A stretch of DNA of 64,000 nt, from contig JAHZHL010000035.1 in NCBI GenBank assembly GCA_019420305.1, forward strand, positions 124,001-188,000. The letters are read 5' to 3'. Position numbers and translations under genes: made by a program. Positions within the stretch are counted from its first letter, which is position 1, and each line of letters begins with the position of its first letter. Below the pieces are notes generated by a model. The model searched no databases, was not told the origin of the DNA, and was given only the letters and a program-made list of their open reading frames with translations. The stretch comes from Bacillota bacterium. Lineage in GTDB: Bacteria; Bacillota; Clostridia; Peptostreptococcales; Anaerovoracaceae. This document shows positions 41,066 to 50,461 of the stretch, piece by piece.

Positions 41066-41422
41066 TCAAACAGCCTCTTCTGTTTTCACTCCAAACTGAA
41101 AATATTGCAAAAGTCTGCCCAGCCAGCGTCCTCCATCGTTCTCTACCGCAATCACTTCGATCTCATCTCTGGAAACGGTCCTTACTTTCGCCTCCTGAGG
41201 CTCCCGGATAATATCGTCAAGATCCGCTTCATAAAGTTCCATCAGGGCGAACATCGTATCCGCCTGAGGGTAGCTTTGGCCATTCTCATATTTATAAATT
41301 GCCTGTACGAAACCCAGGCGCAAATATTCCTTCACCTCTTCCACAGACAAATTCTTCGCTTCGCGCAGGCGTTTCAGATTCTTTCCAATCCGTTCCCTAT
41401 CGTATTCCGGCCTGTGTCTCAC
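41066..41422 (-). CDS. XRE-family helix-turn-helix regulator
   Basis: 118 residues. HTH domain: IGKNLKRLREAKNLSVEEVK, then LGFVQAIYKYENGQSYPQAD. I set the start at GTG 41420-41422 since GGGGG lies a few bases upstream; an ATG at 41467 has no ribosome binding site. C-terminal ~45 residues have no known domain. Located 74 bp upstream of the HIRAN gene on the same strand, possibly its regulator. Confidence 0.8.
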   Translation of the reverse strand: MRHRPEYDRERIGKNLKRLREAKNLSVEEVKEYLRLGFVQAIYKYENGQSYPQADTMFALMELYEADLDDIIREPQEAKVRTVSRDEIEVIAVENDGGRWLGRLLQYFQFGVKTEEAV

Positions 41423-41546
41423 GTTATCCCCCTTTTCTGTCCGCCGCCGCTTTCGTTCTGACGGCATGATTTCTTGTTTCTTAATTATAAAATATCTTTC
41501 CCTTTTTGTCATTCAACACATAGTTGAAAAGATGGACGCGGGCGAA

Positions 41547-41583
41547 ATGAGCCGCGGTATTTACCAGCCGCGTTTTGGCTCAT
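41547..41583. other. Hairpin upstream of the XRE gene
   Basis: ATGAGCC (41547-41553) / GGCTCAT (41577-41583) with an inner GCGG/CCGC pair. It may be a terminator for transcripts from either side; T-runs are short. Confidence 0.4.
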
Positions 41584-41717
41584 CTTTTCTGAACTCTAAA
41601 TCCCAATAAAAGACAGAAATAATTTGCGGTTTTCCCGATTTATTTAAAATTTGAAGAGAAATAGCCTTCATGGTTCCTTCCTCCATATGCTACAATATTG
41701 AAAAAGGAGATCCGCAC

Positions 41718-42041
41718 ATGATTTATTATTTCACAGCCTGCACCACCTTGCTCAGCGCTGTTTTAGGCCTTTGCTTTTCCATTGGAGCAATCAGAAACGA
41801 ACGGGGAAGTGACCGGACAAACGCCTTGTATATATTCGCCCGAAGCCTTGCTTTGACAGGCGCTGCCCTTATCCCTGTATGTACCGAGGCGCTGAGCATT
41901 TTAATTGCTGTCACATTGGCAATGCTGATTGTGCAGATTACAGATGGGATTATCGGTATCCTGATAAAAAGTAAGATGCGTACAGTTGGACCGTTTCTTA
42001 TGGCTGTTTGTCATGGAGTATGTTTATTGCTATCTATGTAA
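41718..42041 (+). CDS. Small hydrophobic membrane protein, unknown
   Basis: 107 residues from ATG 41718 with AAAGGAG 8 bp upstream. Three to four hydrophobic helices (CTTLLSAVLGLCFSIGAI; LALTGAALIPVCTEALSILI; AVTLAMLIVQITDGIIGILI; the last LMAVCHGVCLLLSM). The order and short polar loop NERGSDRTNAL are compatible with a small integral membrane protein of the DUF-type seen in Firmicutes. No function known. It has no same-strand partner close by. Confidence 0.65.
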   Translation: MIYYFTACTTLLSAVLGLCFSIGAIRNERGSDRTNALYIFARSLALTGAALIPVCTEALSILIAVTLAMLIVQITDGIIGILIKSKMRTVGPFLMAVCHGVCLLLSM

Positions 42042-42497
42042 TTTTCAGAAAGGACGCAGGATTATAGTACTGGGAGAACGAATTAAGTGAACTATATCAA
42101 TTTTATTACCACAGTCCCCGGCTGCGTCGAAGACATTATGCAGACTTTTTTCTGGCTTGACGAGGACAACCGCAATACCTTTCATCTGTTCCAGCTTGTC
42201 CGTAATCCAGGCAAATGCAATGTTTCTGATAATAAGGCTTCCGCTATAATGATAGCGATGAAGGGCCAGCTCATGCTCCTGTCGGTATGTGGATTGATTA
42301 TGGTCTGGTAAATGAATTTCTGCGCGAATGGTGTCTGAAAAAAGAGCAGTTAAAAAACAGGGAAATTTCAGAAGACGAATATTTTGAATGGAAAATCAAC
42401 TGGCCCGCTTCTAGCAGTAGCGTTGATGAAAAGGGAGACGCCAAGAAAAATAACAGCTATCAACGAAAAAACAATTTAAATATAAAGGAGAATTATT
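42042..42497. other. Intergenic/decayed stretch between membrane protein and parA
   Basis: 456 bp with no clear intact gene. The right half carries the degraded frame noted at 42251-42523. Base composition becomes markedly AT-richer from about 42400 onwards. Confidence 0.4.
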
Positions 42498-42523
42498 ATG
42501 GTAAAAACTATTTCGCTTTTTAA
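42251..42523 (+). pseudogene. Decayed reading frame before parA
   Basis: An open frame directly after an in-frame TAA encodes DSDEGPAHAPVGMWIDYGLV and then NEFLREWCLKKEQLKNREIS..., which looks protein-like up to about 42410. The rest is low-complexity Asn/Lys-rich and runs into the parA start. The preceding 200 bp hold only short frames. I read this as the remnant of a mobile-element gene; it could also be a small intact gene of unknown type. Confidence 0.3.
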
Positions 42524-43526
42524 CAACAAGGGTGGCGTCAGTAAAACTACCACTGCTTTCCATTTAGGATGGAAGTTAGCCGAAATGGGGTATAAGACAT
42601 TAATTGTAGATACTGATCCTCAGTGTAACTTAACAGGAGTGTGTCTTAACACTGATAAAGAAAATAAACTGGCAAACTTTTATGAGAAAAATAATTATAA
42701 TATCAAAGACGCCTTATCGCCTATCTTTGATAATAAACCTGAACCATTGCAGCCTGCTACTTGTTATGAATTTACGGCCAACCCTAATCTGTTTTTGCTT
42801 CCTGGGCACATTGACTTTTCAGAGTATGATGCCACATTTAATATAGCAGAAAACTTAACAGGATCAATAGTTATGTTCAGAAATGTTCCAGGTGCGTTAC
42901 GAAATCTTTTGCAACTAACTGCCACTAAATATGACCTTGAATATATTCTGTTAGATATGAGTCCTAGCATTTCTTCCACTAATGCTAATATTTTAATGGA
43001 AAGCGATTATTTCATTATTCCATGTGCACCAGATTATTTTTGCTATATGGCTATTGAGTCTTTAACCAAAGTATTTCCTAGGTGGAACACCACATATAAA
43101 AAGTTAAAGGAACATAGCGTATTCAAATCTGCAACATACAAAATGAAGGAGGCTTCTCCAAAATTCATCGGAACAATTCAGCAACGATACAGGCCCCGAA
43201 ATGGTTCTCCTGTAAAAGCGTTTTCTGAATGGATTAAGGATATTAATGAATTGGTAGCTGACAAGTTAGTCCCTATTTTACACGAAAACAATATGCTTGT
43301 GCCGAATTTAAGCAATTATTGTACCGAAAACTATAATCTTATCAATATTGCTGATTTTAACAGTTTAATAGCTCAATCTCAATTACATAACACACCGGTA
43401 TTCCTATTGACACAAGAACAAATCGAAAAATCCGGAAAAGTATGGAGTAACATGAAAAAAAATCGTGATGATTTTAATGGTACCTTTACTGATTTTGCAA
43501 ACCGTATTATCCAAATTACTAATTAA
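42498..43526 (+). CDS. Orphan ParA-family ATPase
   Basis: 342 residues. Deviant Walker A NNKGGVSKTTTAFHLG near residue 9 (Ser where ParA usually has Gly), Walker A' VDTDPQCNLTG, and Walker B-like ILLDMSPSISS. ParA ATPases move plasmids, chromosomes or protein cargo along DNA. No parB-like gene or parS-like repeat is seen beside it. Codon use is much more AT-rich than in flanking genes (many AAT, TTA, AAA), which suggests recent transfer. The C-terminal ~130 residues resemble larger ParA-like proteins on mobile elements. RBS AAAGGAG. Confidence 0.88.
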   Translation: MVKTISLFNNKGGVSKTTTAFHLGWKLAEMGYKTLIVDTDPQCNLTGVCLNTDKENKLANFYEKNNYNIKDALSPIFDNKPEPLQPATCYEFTANPNLFLLPGHIDFSEYDATFNIAENLTGSIVMFRNVPGALRNLLQLTATKYDLEYILLDMSPSISSTNANILMESDYFIIPCAPDYFCYMAIESLTKVFPRWNTTYKKLKEHSVFKSATYKMKEASPKFIGTIQQRYRPRNGSPVKAFSEWIKDINELVADKLVPILHENNMLVPNLSNYCTENYNLINIADFNSLIAQSQLHNTPVFLLTQEQIEKSGKVWSNMKKNRDDFNGTFTDFANRIIQITN

Positions 43527-43572
43527 CTTCTTTCGATATACAGGTATCAAAAAGGGATCACACTACACACTA

Positions 43573-43612
43573 AGAGCCGGAAAGTTCACTATATATGCGG
43601 CTTCCCGGCTCT
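43573..43612. terminator. Hairpin between parA and guaA
   Basis: AGAGCCGG (43573-43580) / CCGGCTCT (43605-43612) between two converging genes. There is no strong T-run, so termination efficiency is uncertain. Confidence 0.5.
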
Positions 43613-43619
43613 CTGTTTA

Positions 43620-45164
43620 CTATTCAAACTCAATCGTCCCAGGCGGCTTGGAAGTGCAGTCATAGAACACCCTGTTCACATGGGCCACCTCATTCACAAT
43701 CCGGCTGGTCACCTTCTGGAGCACGGAATACGGAATTTCCGCCGCCTCCGCCGTCATGAAATCAACGGTATTCACAGCCCGCAGTGCCACGGCGTAATCG
43801 TAGGTTCTCTCATCACCCATAACGCCCACAGACCTCATATTGGTCAGCGCCGCGAAATACTGACCGATGCTCCGGTCGAGACCCGCAGCGGCAATCTCTT
43901 CTCTGTAAATAGCGTCGGCATCCTGCACGATGCGCACCTTCTCCGCCGTTACTTCTCCGATAATCCGGATACCAAGACCGGGACCCGGGAACGGCTGCCG
44001 ATAAACAAGATATTCCGGGATGCCCAGCTCCAGACCTGCCTTCCGCACCTCATCCTTGAACAGATCCCGCAGAGGCTCGATGATTTCCTTGAAATCCACA
44101 TAATCCGGAAGACCTCCCACATTATGATGGGACTTGATCACCGCCGACTCGCCGCCGACTCCGCTTTCTACTACGTCCGGATAAATCGTCCCCTGAACCA
44201 GGAAGTCCACAGCTCCGATTTTCTTCGCTTCCTCTTCGAAAACCCGGATAAACTCTTCACCGATAATCTTGCGTTTTTTCTCCGGCTCTGTCACCCCGGC
44301 CAGCTTGTCATAAAACCGCTGCTGGGCGTTGACCCGGATAAAATTCAGATTGTACGGACCGGAAGGGCCAAACACCGCTTCCACCTCGTCGCCTTCGTTT
44401 TTACGAAGCAGCCCGTGATCCACGAACACGCAGGTCAGCTGCTGGCCCACTGCCTTGGACAGGAGCACCGCCGCGACAGACGAATCCACGCCGCCGGAAA
44501 GGGCGCACAGCACCTTTCCGTTTCCGACCTTGGCACGGATCGCTTCTATCGAACTTTCCACAAAGGAATCCATCCGCCAGTCGCCCTTGCAGCCGCAAAC
44601 CTTATAAACAAAATTAGACAGCATCTTGGTTCCTTCCTGGGTATGGAGCACCTCCGGATGGAACTGCAGCGCGTACAACCCGCGTTCCGGGTCCTCCGCC
44701 GCCGCTACCGGACAGTCCGGCGTATGGGCCGTCACCTTAAATCCCGGCGCGGCCTTTTCGATATAGTCGTTATGGCTCATCCAGCAGATCGTCTTCTCCG
44801 ACACATCGCCGAACATCGCCGAAGAACGATCCACCGTAACTTCAATTTTTCCGTATTCGCGAACCGGAGCCTTGCACACGTGTCCGCCCAGAAGGTGCAT
44901 CATCAGCTGGGAGCCATAACAGATCCCCAGCACCGGAATTCCCAGCTCGAACAGTTCCTTTGAATAGGTTGGCGAATCCGCCTCGTAAACGCTGTTAGGG
45001 CCTCCGGTGAGAATGATTCCCTTCGGATTCATGGCCTTGATTTCCTCAATATCCCGTTTATAGGAATAAATCTCACAGTACACATTGCACTCCCGCACAC
45101 GCCGGGCGATCAGCTGATTGTACTGCCCTCCGAAATCCATTACAATGATCTTTTCATGCTGCAT
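43620..45164 (-). CDS. guaA: GMP synthase (glutamine-hydrolysing)
   Basis: 514 residues. The N-terminal class I amidotransferase has GICYGSQLM (nucleophile Cys) and FHPEV (His). The ATP pyrophosphatase domain has [12 protein letters not shown], and the C-terminal dimerisation domain has KPPGTIEFE. It converts XMP to GMP with glutamine. It follows guaB by 12 bp on the same strand, forming the guaB-guaA guanine nucleotide operon. ATG start behind AAGGAG. Confidence 0.97.
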   Translation of the reverse strand: MQHEKIIVMDFGGQYNQLIARRVRECNVYCEIYSYKRDIEEIKAMNPKGIILTGGPNSVYEADSPTYSKELFELGIPVLGICYGSQLMMHLLGGHVCKAPVREYGKIEVTVDRSSAMFGDVSEKTICWMSHNDYIEKAAPGFKVTAHTPDCPVAAAEDPERGLYALQFHPEVLHTQEGTKMLSNFVYKVCGCKGDWRMDSFVESSIEAIRAKVGNGKVLCALSGGVDSSVAAVLLSKAVGQQLTCVFVDHGLLRKNEGDEVEAVFGPSGPYNLNFIRVNAQQRFYDKLAGVTEPEKKRKIIGEEFIRVFEEEAKKIGAVDFLVQGTIYPDVVESGVGGESAVIKSHHNVGGLPDYVDFKEIIEPLRDLFKDEVRKAGLELGIPEYLVYRQPFPGPGLGIRIIGEVTAEKVRIVQDADAIYREEIAAAGLDRSIGQYFAALTNMRSVGVMGDERTYDYAVALRAVNTVDFMTAEAAEIPYSVLQKVTSRIVNEVAHVNRVFYDCTSKPPGTIEFE

Positions 45165-45176
45165 ACCGCAATCTCC

Positions 45177-46688
45177 TTATCTCATATTACTGCTGTTTGA
45201 AGTTTCTTTCAAAATGACATCGTGTGCTCCGCCCTCCACGATACTGGTCGCGGAAACAATCGTCATCTTCGCTTTTTTCTGCAGCTCCGGAATCGTCAGT
45301 GCTCCGCAGTTGCACATCGTGGATTTCACCTTCTGCAGGGAGTAGCGCACATTGTCGCTCAGTGCTCCCGCGTAAGGAACATAGGAGTCTACACCCTCTT
45401 CAAAGGAAAGCTTGCTGTCGCCGCCCATGTCGTAACGCTGCCAGTTCCTGGCGCGGTTGGAGCCTTCTCCCCAGTACTCCTTCACATAATTTCCGTTAAT
45501 ATTCAGTTTGTTGGTCGGAGATTCGTCAAACCGGGAGAAATATCTTCCCAGCATGATAAAGTCCGCTCCCATAGCCAGTGCCAGGGTCATATGATAATCG
45601 TAAACAATTCCGCCGTCTGAACAGATCGGAATGTAGATTCCGGTTTTCTCATAGTACTCGTTTCTGGCCTGCGCTACCTCGATAACCGCGCTGGCCTGGC
45701 CGCGTCCGATTCCCTTCTGCTCTCTTGTAATACAGATGGAACCGCCGCCGATGCCGATCTTGATGAAGTCTGCTCCCGCTTCCGCCAGATAGTTGAATCC
45801 ATCCCGATCCACAACATTTCCGGCGCCGATTTTCACGGAATCTCCGTACTTCTCGCGGACAAAATCCAGCGTATCCTTCTGCCACTCGGAAAAACCCTCG
45901 GAAGAATCGATGCAGAGCACGTCCGCTCCCGCTTCTACCAGAGCCGGTATCCGTTCCGCGTAATCCCGGGTATTAACGCCGGCTCCCACCATATAACGCT
46001 TGTGCTCGTCCAGCAACTCGTTAGGATACGCTTTGTGGGTATCATAGTCCTTGCGGAATACAAAATGCGTCAGTCTCTGATTATCGTCGATTACCGGAAC
46101 CGTATTCAGTTTGTTGTCCCACAGAACATCATTGGCTTCCGAAAGAGTCGCGCCTTCTTTTACATAAATCAGCTTTTCAAAGGGCGTCATGAACTCTTTT
46201 ACCTTTGTTTCCAGCGACATCCGGCTGATCCGGTAGTCTCTGCTGGTCACAATACCGACCAGCTTGCCTTCCGCCGTTCCGTCCTCGGTAACCGCCGTCG
46301 TCGAATGACCGGTTCGCTTTTTCAGCTCCAGCAGTTCGCCCAGGGTCTGATCCGGCCGGATATTGGCGTCGCTCGTTACAAATCCCGCCTTGTGGCTCTT
46401 CACTCTGCGGATCATCGCCGCCTGATTCTCAATGGTCTGAGACGCATATATAAAAGAAATTCCGCCTTCCTTGGCCAGCGCGACCGCCAGCTTATCATCG
46501 GATACCGCCTGCATGATGGCGGAAACAAGCGGAATCTTCATACTGATTGCGGATTCTTCACCTTTCCTGAACTTGACTACCGGAGTCGCAAGACTCACGT
46601 TATCAACCCTGCACTCCTTTGAAGAATACCCCGGAACCAGCAAATACTCACTGAATGTCCTGGATGGTTCATTAAAATACTCTGCCAT
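45177..46688 (-). CDS. guaB: IMP dehydrogenase
   Basis: 503 residues from ATG 46686-46688 (AAGGAGG 5 bp upstream). TIM barrel with the catalytic Cys loop [13 protein letters not shown] (the usual second Gly-Pro is Gly-Gly here), two CBS domains inserted at ~100-210, and CSDGGI near 365. The flap differs from the shorter canonical enzyme, as in the longer IMPDH variant common in Clostridia. It oxidises IMP to XMP, the substrate of GuaA encoded next. No purine riboswitch can be placed in the short gap upstream. Confidence 0.95.
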   Translation of the reverse strand: MAEYFNEPSRTFSEYLLVPGYSSKECRVDNVSLATPVVKFRKGEESAISMKIPLVSAIMQAVSDDKLAVALAKEGGISFIYASQTIENQAAMIRRVKSHKAGFVTSDANIRPDQTLGELLELKKRTGHSTTAVTEDGTAEGKLVGIVTSRDYRISRMSLETKVKEFMTPFEKLIYVKEGATLSEANDVLWDNKLNTVPVIDDNQRLTHFVFRKDYDTHKAYPNELLDEHKRYMVGAGVNTRDYAERIPALVEAGADVLCIDSSEGFSEWQKDTLDFVREKYGDSVKIGAGNVVDRDGFNYLAEAGADFIKIGIGGGSICITREQKGIGRGQASAVIEVAQARNEYYEKTGIYIPICSDGGIVYDYHMTLALAMGADFIMLGRYFSRFDESPTNKLNINGNYVKEYWGEGSNRARNWQRYDMGGDSKLSFEEGVDSYVPYAGALSDNVRYSLQKVKSTMCNCGALTIPELQKKAKMTIVSATSIVEGGAHDVILKETSNSSNMR

Positions 46689-46756
46689 ATTGCCCTCCTT
46701 ATTACTCAACGTTTCTTACAAAACAACTGCTTCTTTCTTTTCTATTTCTCAGCGCT

Positions 46757-47539
46757 TCAGGACTCGCCCAGATATTCCTCCAGAGTCACGCCCCGGCTGT
46801 AAATCTCGGCAGCCGCGTCTTTCCCCACATAGCGCAGATGCCACGGCTCATACTCATATCCGGTAATATCCTCTTTCCCTTTCGGATATCGAATGATAAA
46901 GCCGTACTTGTGCGCGTTTTTCGCGAGCCATTTTCCCTCAGCCGTATTACCGTACGCCTGCACCAGATTGTAATTGACCGACGGCGAGGAAACATCCGCG
47001 ACCAGTCCTGTCTGATGTTCACTGTATCCCGGCTTTGCGCTGTACTGTTCCGCCCGGTTCTTTCCGTCCTCCTTTACATACTGACGATAAAGAACCTGCT
47101 GATAGGAATACGGCCGATATCCGCTGGTCAGCTTGATGATATGACCTTCCCGTTTCGCTGCTTTTGTCAGCCGATTAAAAGCATTCGCCGCCTTCCTGCG
47201 CATTTTCTGATACTTGCCGTCTCTGTCGCCTGCTACAGAATTCACATTCTTCAGATCTTCCGGCTCATAATTCTTTCCAAGCCCATGGGTCTTATTCACC
47301 AGAATCAGATACTCGGAAGACTTGTCCACCGTGGAAACCTTATCCTCTTCAGAGGTCGAAGTTTCTTCCCGGGCAGTTTCCGACTGTGCCGGCGCGGAAG
47401 CGCTGACCGAAACGGTTTCTCCCTCTCCCGCCTTGTCCCGTATATGCGGCGACACGAAAAAATTGAACCCCGACAATACCAGAAACAACAAAATCAACAC
47501 AAAGGCTCTGCGTCTTTTTCCCCTTCTGTTTCCAGTCAT
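46757..47539 (-). CDS. VanY-type D,D-carboxypeptidase (peptidase M15B)
   Basis: 260 residues. Basic N-terminus and one membrane helix (residues ~12-30), then a Ser/Thr/Glu-rich linker to ~70. The catalytic domain has LTSGYRPYSYQQ, SEHQTGLVADV (zinc His and Asp) and EPWHLRYVG (zinc His). It trims the terminal D-Ala from peptidoglycan stem peptides outside the membrane. No vancomycin-resistance genes are nearby, so a housekeeping cell-wall role is likely. Confidence 0.93.
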   Translation of the reverse strand: MTGNRRGKRRRAFVLILLFLVLSGFNFFVSPHIRDKAGEGETVSVSASAPAQSETAREETSTSEEDKVSTVDKSSEYLILVNKTHGLGKNYEPEDLKNVNSVAGDRDGKYQKMRRKAANAFNRLTKAAKREGHIIKLTSGYRPYSYQQVLYRQYVKEDGKNRAEQYSAKPGYSEHQTGLVADVSSPSVNYNLVQAYGNTAEGKWLAKNAHKYGFIIRYPKGKEDITGYEYEPWHLRYVGKDAAAEIYSRGVTLEEYLGES

Positions 47540-47682
47540 TTTCTTTCCCCTTTTGTTCCTTATGTATAAAACTGATACTAACTTATTCTATAATAAATCA
47601 CCTGTTTTTACAATTCCCTTTTCCCCTTTTTTCGCTGTTCCGCATTATGAAACCGACTGTCTGCATTGCGGAACCGGCTCTA

Positions 47683-47711
47683 TTGACTAGCAGAACTTTC
47701 AGAATTATCCT
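47683..47711 (+). promoter_or_regulatory. Promoter of the FIST/aldehyde dehydrogenase unit, with upstream inverted repeat
   Basis: TTGACT (47683-47688), 17-bp spacer, TATCCT (47706-47711). Just upstream is GTTCCGCA (47637-47644) / TGCGGAAC (47667-47674), an 8-bp inverted repeat with a 22-bp gap, which may bind a regulator. Confidence 0.6.
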
Positions 47712-47772
47712 ATAAGTGGTTAAGGAACCAGGAAAGAGATTAAGAACAGAATCAATCATAAGGAGGTATAGA

Positions 47773-48942
47773 ATGATGTTAAACGCAAAAACAGGTACAA
47801 GCATAAAGAAAGACGCGGCGCTCGCAGGAAAAGAAGCTGCTCAGCAGGTAAAAGAAATCGCGGACAATATGAAGCTGGCTTTTGTATACAGTGGGGTTCA
47901 GTACGATCAGAAAACGTTGCTTAACGCCATTTCCGCTGAGCTTCCGGGGATTCCGCTGATCGGAAATACATCCTTTACAGGGGTGATCACGCAGGATGGA
48001 TTTGTAACTGGCGACGATGGATTCGTCGGCATCATGGGAATCGCGGATCCGGATCTGAAAGTCGGAGTGGCGGGAATGCCCAAAGAAGGCACAGCGCGGG
48101 AGACCGGAAAGAAAGTCGCCCAGATGGCGCTGAAAAACGCCGGTACGGACAAAGCCCCCGATTACTTCTATATGTCCGCTCCGTCCGGGGAAGAGGAATT
48201 TTATCTGAAAGGCATTACGGAGGTCATCGGAAGAGTTCCGATGTTCGGTGGAACAGCCGCGGACAACACCATTACCGGAGAATGGCTGATTTACACCGAT
48301 CAGATGGTAGCTCCGGAAGGCGTATCCGTCGCTTTCTTCTACACGGACAAGCCATTTGCCAATAAATTTACCGGCGCTTACCGTGAAACCGGAAAAGCCG
48401 GCGTCATTACAAAGATCGACGGATATCGAACCCTTCAGGAAATTGATGGTGTCGCCGCCCTGGATAAATATCGGGAATGGACCGGCGCCAGCGCGGCGGA
48501 TGTAGCGGGAGGAAATCTTTTAAGCTACGCCATTACCAATCCGCTGGGCGTTAAGGATCGTCTGGGCGATTTGACCGCTATCCGCCACCCCATGAACGGA
48601 AACGATGACGGCTCCATGGCTATCGGAAATAATCTGGCTGTCGGGACAGCGGTTGTTCTTATGGAAGCGACCGTTGACGAACTGATTTCCTCCGTAGGCA
48701 AGACTCTGGAAGAGTTAAAAGCGAAAATGAACGGCGAAATCGGAGCCCTTCATCTAGTCCACTGCGGCGGAAGAAGAGCCGGAATTGACGCCAGAATCGG
48801 AGAGGTCGCGGATCTGATTAAAAAGACAGTTGGTGACATTCCGTTCATTACCGAATTTACCTTCGGCGAATACGGATATGAAGATGACGGAAACAATACC
48901 TGCGGCGGACTGATGCTGTCCTTTACCGCATTTGGAAAATAA
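47773..48942 (+). CDS. FIST-domain signal-transduction protein
   Basis: 389 residues. FIST N domain (residues ~25-230) and FIST C domain (~235-385), recognised from LPGIPLIGNTSFTGVITQDGF (in part), VPMFGGTAADN, and the C-terminal EIGALHLVHCGGRR and GFTFGEYGY-like FTFGEYGYEDDG. FIST proteins are sensory, probably binding small ligands such as amino acids. Two adjacent ATGs follow AGGAGG; I use the first. It is 35 bp upstream of an aldehyde dehydrogenase gene, so it may sense that enzyme's substrate. Confidence 0.85.
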   Translation: MMLNAKTGTSIKKDAALAGKEAAQQVKEIADNMKLAFVYSGVQYDQKTLLNAISAELPGIPLIGNTSFTGVITQDGFVTGDDGFVGIMGIADPDLKVGVAGMPKEGTARETGKKVAQMALKNAGTDKAPDYFYMSAPSGEEEFYLKGITEVIGRVPMFGGTAADNTITGEWLIYTDQMVAPEGVSVAFFYTDKPFANKFTGAYRETGKAGVITKIDGYRTLQEIDGVAALDKYREWTGASAADVAGGNLLSYAITNPLGVKDRLGDLTAIRHPMNGNDDGSMAIGNNLAVGTAVVLMEATVDELISSVGKTLEELKAKMNGEIGALHLVHCGGRRAGIDARIGEVADLIKKTVGDIPFITEFTFGEYGYEDDGNNTCGGLMLSFTAFGK

Positions 48943-48977
48943 GGGAAACCACAAAAAACAGAAGGGAGAACAGGACT

Positions 48978-50411
48978 ATGAAAATGATTATTAATGGGAA
49001 AAAAGTGGATAGCGTAAGCGGCGAAACCTTTGATGTACTGGCGCCTGCCACCGGAAAGGTAATTGAAAGCGTACCAAAGGCAACCGCGGAAGATGTGGAA
49101 AAAGCCATCGACGCGGCAGTTGCCGGGCAGAAAGTCTGGGAGCAGGTTCCTATTTCCGAACGGGCAAAGGTACTGTATAAATTCCTGGACATTGTAGAAC
49201 AGAACAAAGAAAGTCTCGCTCAGACCTTGTCGGCGGAAAACGGAAAGCCGATTAATGAGGCGAGAGCGGAAATCGGCAATATCAACATCGGATTCTCCGG
49301 ATTCATCGAACACGCCAAACATTACTACGGGTCTATTATCCCTCCGGGAACCGAAGCCGGACAGGAGTCGCACATGCAGCTTGTAACAAGAGAACCAATC
49401 GGCGTTGTGGCGTGTATCATTCCGTTCAACTTCCCATGCGACCTGTACGATCAGAAAGTAGCGCCGGCCCTGATGATGGGAAACGCCGCCATCGTGCTGC
49501 CGTCTTCGGACAACCCGCTGACTCTGATGAGGCTGACAGAAATGCTGGTGGAAGCAGGGGTTCCTAACGGAGCCATCCAGTGTCTGACTGCGCCGGGAGC
49601 TGTAAAGAGCACAGCTGTCGCGGATCCGCGGGTTCATCTGGTCACTCTGACCGGCAGCACCGAAGTAGGCATTGATACCGCGAAAATCGCCGCCGGAAAC
49701 CTTACCCATACTGCTCTGGAGCTGGGCGGAAACGACGCTTTCATCCTGTTGGAGGATGGAGATGTGGATCTGGCTGTGGAAGAAATGGTATGGGGACGTA
49801 TGTACAATACCGGTCAGGTATGCTGCGCCAGCAAACGTTTTCTGATTCACAATTCGCTGAAGGATGAATTCGCGAAGAAATGCGTAGAACGAATCAAACA
49901 GATGAAGGTCGGCATGCCGGATCAGGAAGATACGCAGATTGCCTGCCTGATCAGCGAAAAGGCCGCGATCAAAGTAGAAAAAGAAGTGGAATTGACCGTT
50001 CAGCAGGGCGGAAAGATCATTCTGGGCGGACACAGAAACGGAGCCTTCTACGAACCGACGGTTATTGTAGATGTTCCAAAGACCGCGGATGTAGCGAAAG
50101 ATATGGAAATTTTCGGACCGGTTGTTCCGATTATCGGCTTTGACACAGACGAAGAAGCGATTGAAATTGCCAATAATTCCATCTTCGGTCTCTCAAGCTG
50201 TGTATTCTCAAGAGATCAGAAGAGAGCCTTCAAGGTCGCCAAAGCCATGGAGGCCGGCGGTGCCGTCATTAACGGAGCCAGCTTCTTCCGCGCTTTCGAA
50301 ATGCCGTTCGGCGGATGGAAGCACAGCGGAATCGGAACCGAAGGTGTCATGTCCACCTTCGACGAAATGACCAGGGTAAAAAATATTGTTCTCAAGAATA
50401 TCTACGAATAA
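48978..50411 (+). CDS. NAD(P)-dependent aldehyde dehydrogenase (non-acylating family)
   Basis: 477 residues, classic ALDH. Catalytic Glu in HTALELGGNDAF, nucleophile Cys in GQVCCASKRF near residue 286, and EIFGPVVPII near 380. The cofactor-binding segment normally V-L-K-P-S-E reads VLPSSD here, one residue shorter and without the Lys that contacts the cofactor ribose; this is unusual. Substrate unknown; relatives include lactaldehyde and succinate-semialdehyde dehydrogenases. Co-transcribed with the FIST protein. Confidence 0.9.
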   Translation: MKMIINGKKVDSVSGETFDVLAPATGKVIESVPKATAEDVEKAIDAAVAGQKVWEQVPISERAKVLYKFLDIVEQNKESLAQTLSAENGKPINEARAEIGNINIGFSGFIEHAKHYYGSIIPPGTEAGQESHMQLVTREPIGVVACIIPFNFPCDLYDQKVAPALMMGNAAIVLPSSDNPLTLMRLTEMLVEAGVPNGAIQCLTAPGAVKSTAVADPRVHLVTLTGSTEVGIDTAKIAAGNLTHTALELGGNDAFILLEDGDVDLAVEEMVWGRMYNTGQVCCASKRFLIHNSLKDEFAKKCVERIKQMKVGMPDQEDTQIACLISEKAAIKVEKEVELTVQQGGKIILGGHRNGAFYEPTVIVDVPKTADVAKDMEIFGPVVPIIGFDTDEEAIEIANNSIFGLSSCVFSRDQKRAFKVAKAMEAGGAVINGASFFRAFEMPFGGWKHSGIGTEGVMSTFDEMTRVKNIVLKNIYE

Positions 50412-50428
50412 GACACATACCCACAAAA

Positions 50429-50461
50429 AGAAAACGGGCGCTCCGCTCGTTTTCTTTTTTT
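50429..50461. terminator. Terminator between aldehyde dehydrogenase and YibE/F genes
   Basis: AGAAAACGGGC (50429-50439) / GCTCGTTTTCT (50445-50455) followed by TTTTTT. It serves the rightward gene and probably the converging one. Confidence 0.85.

Noticed and set aside
43680..44963. Long open frame antisense to guaA (about 427 codons)
   Set aside because: It lies wholly inside guaA, has no recognisable domain and a composition expected from the complement of a GC-rich coding sequence. Similar antisense frames over the carboxyltransferase (9447-10784) and aldehyde dehydrogenase (48750-50033) were rejected for the same reason.
46689..46756. Purine riboswitch before guaB
   Set aside because: The gap to the neighbouring gene is under 70 bp and shows no three-way-junction structure.
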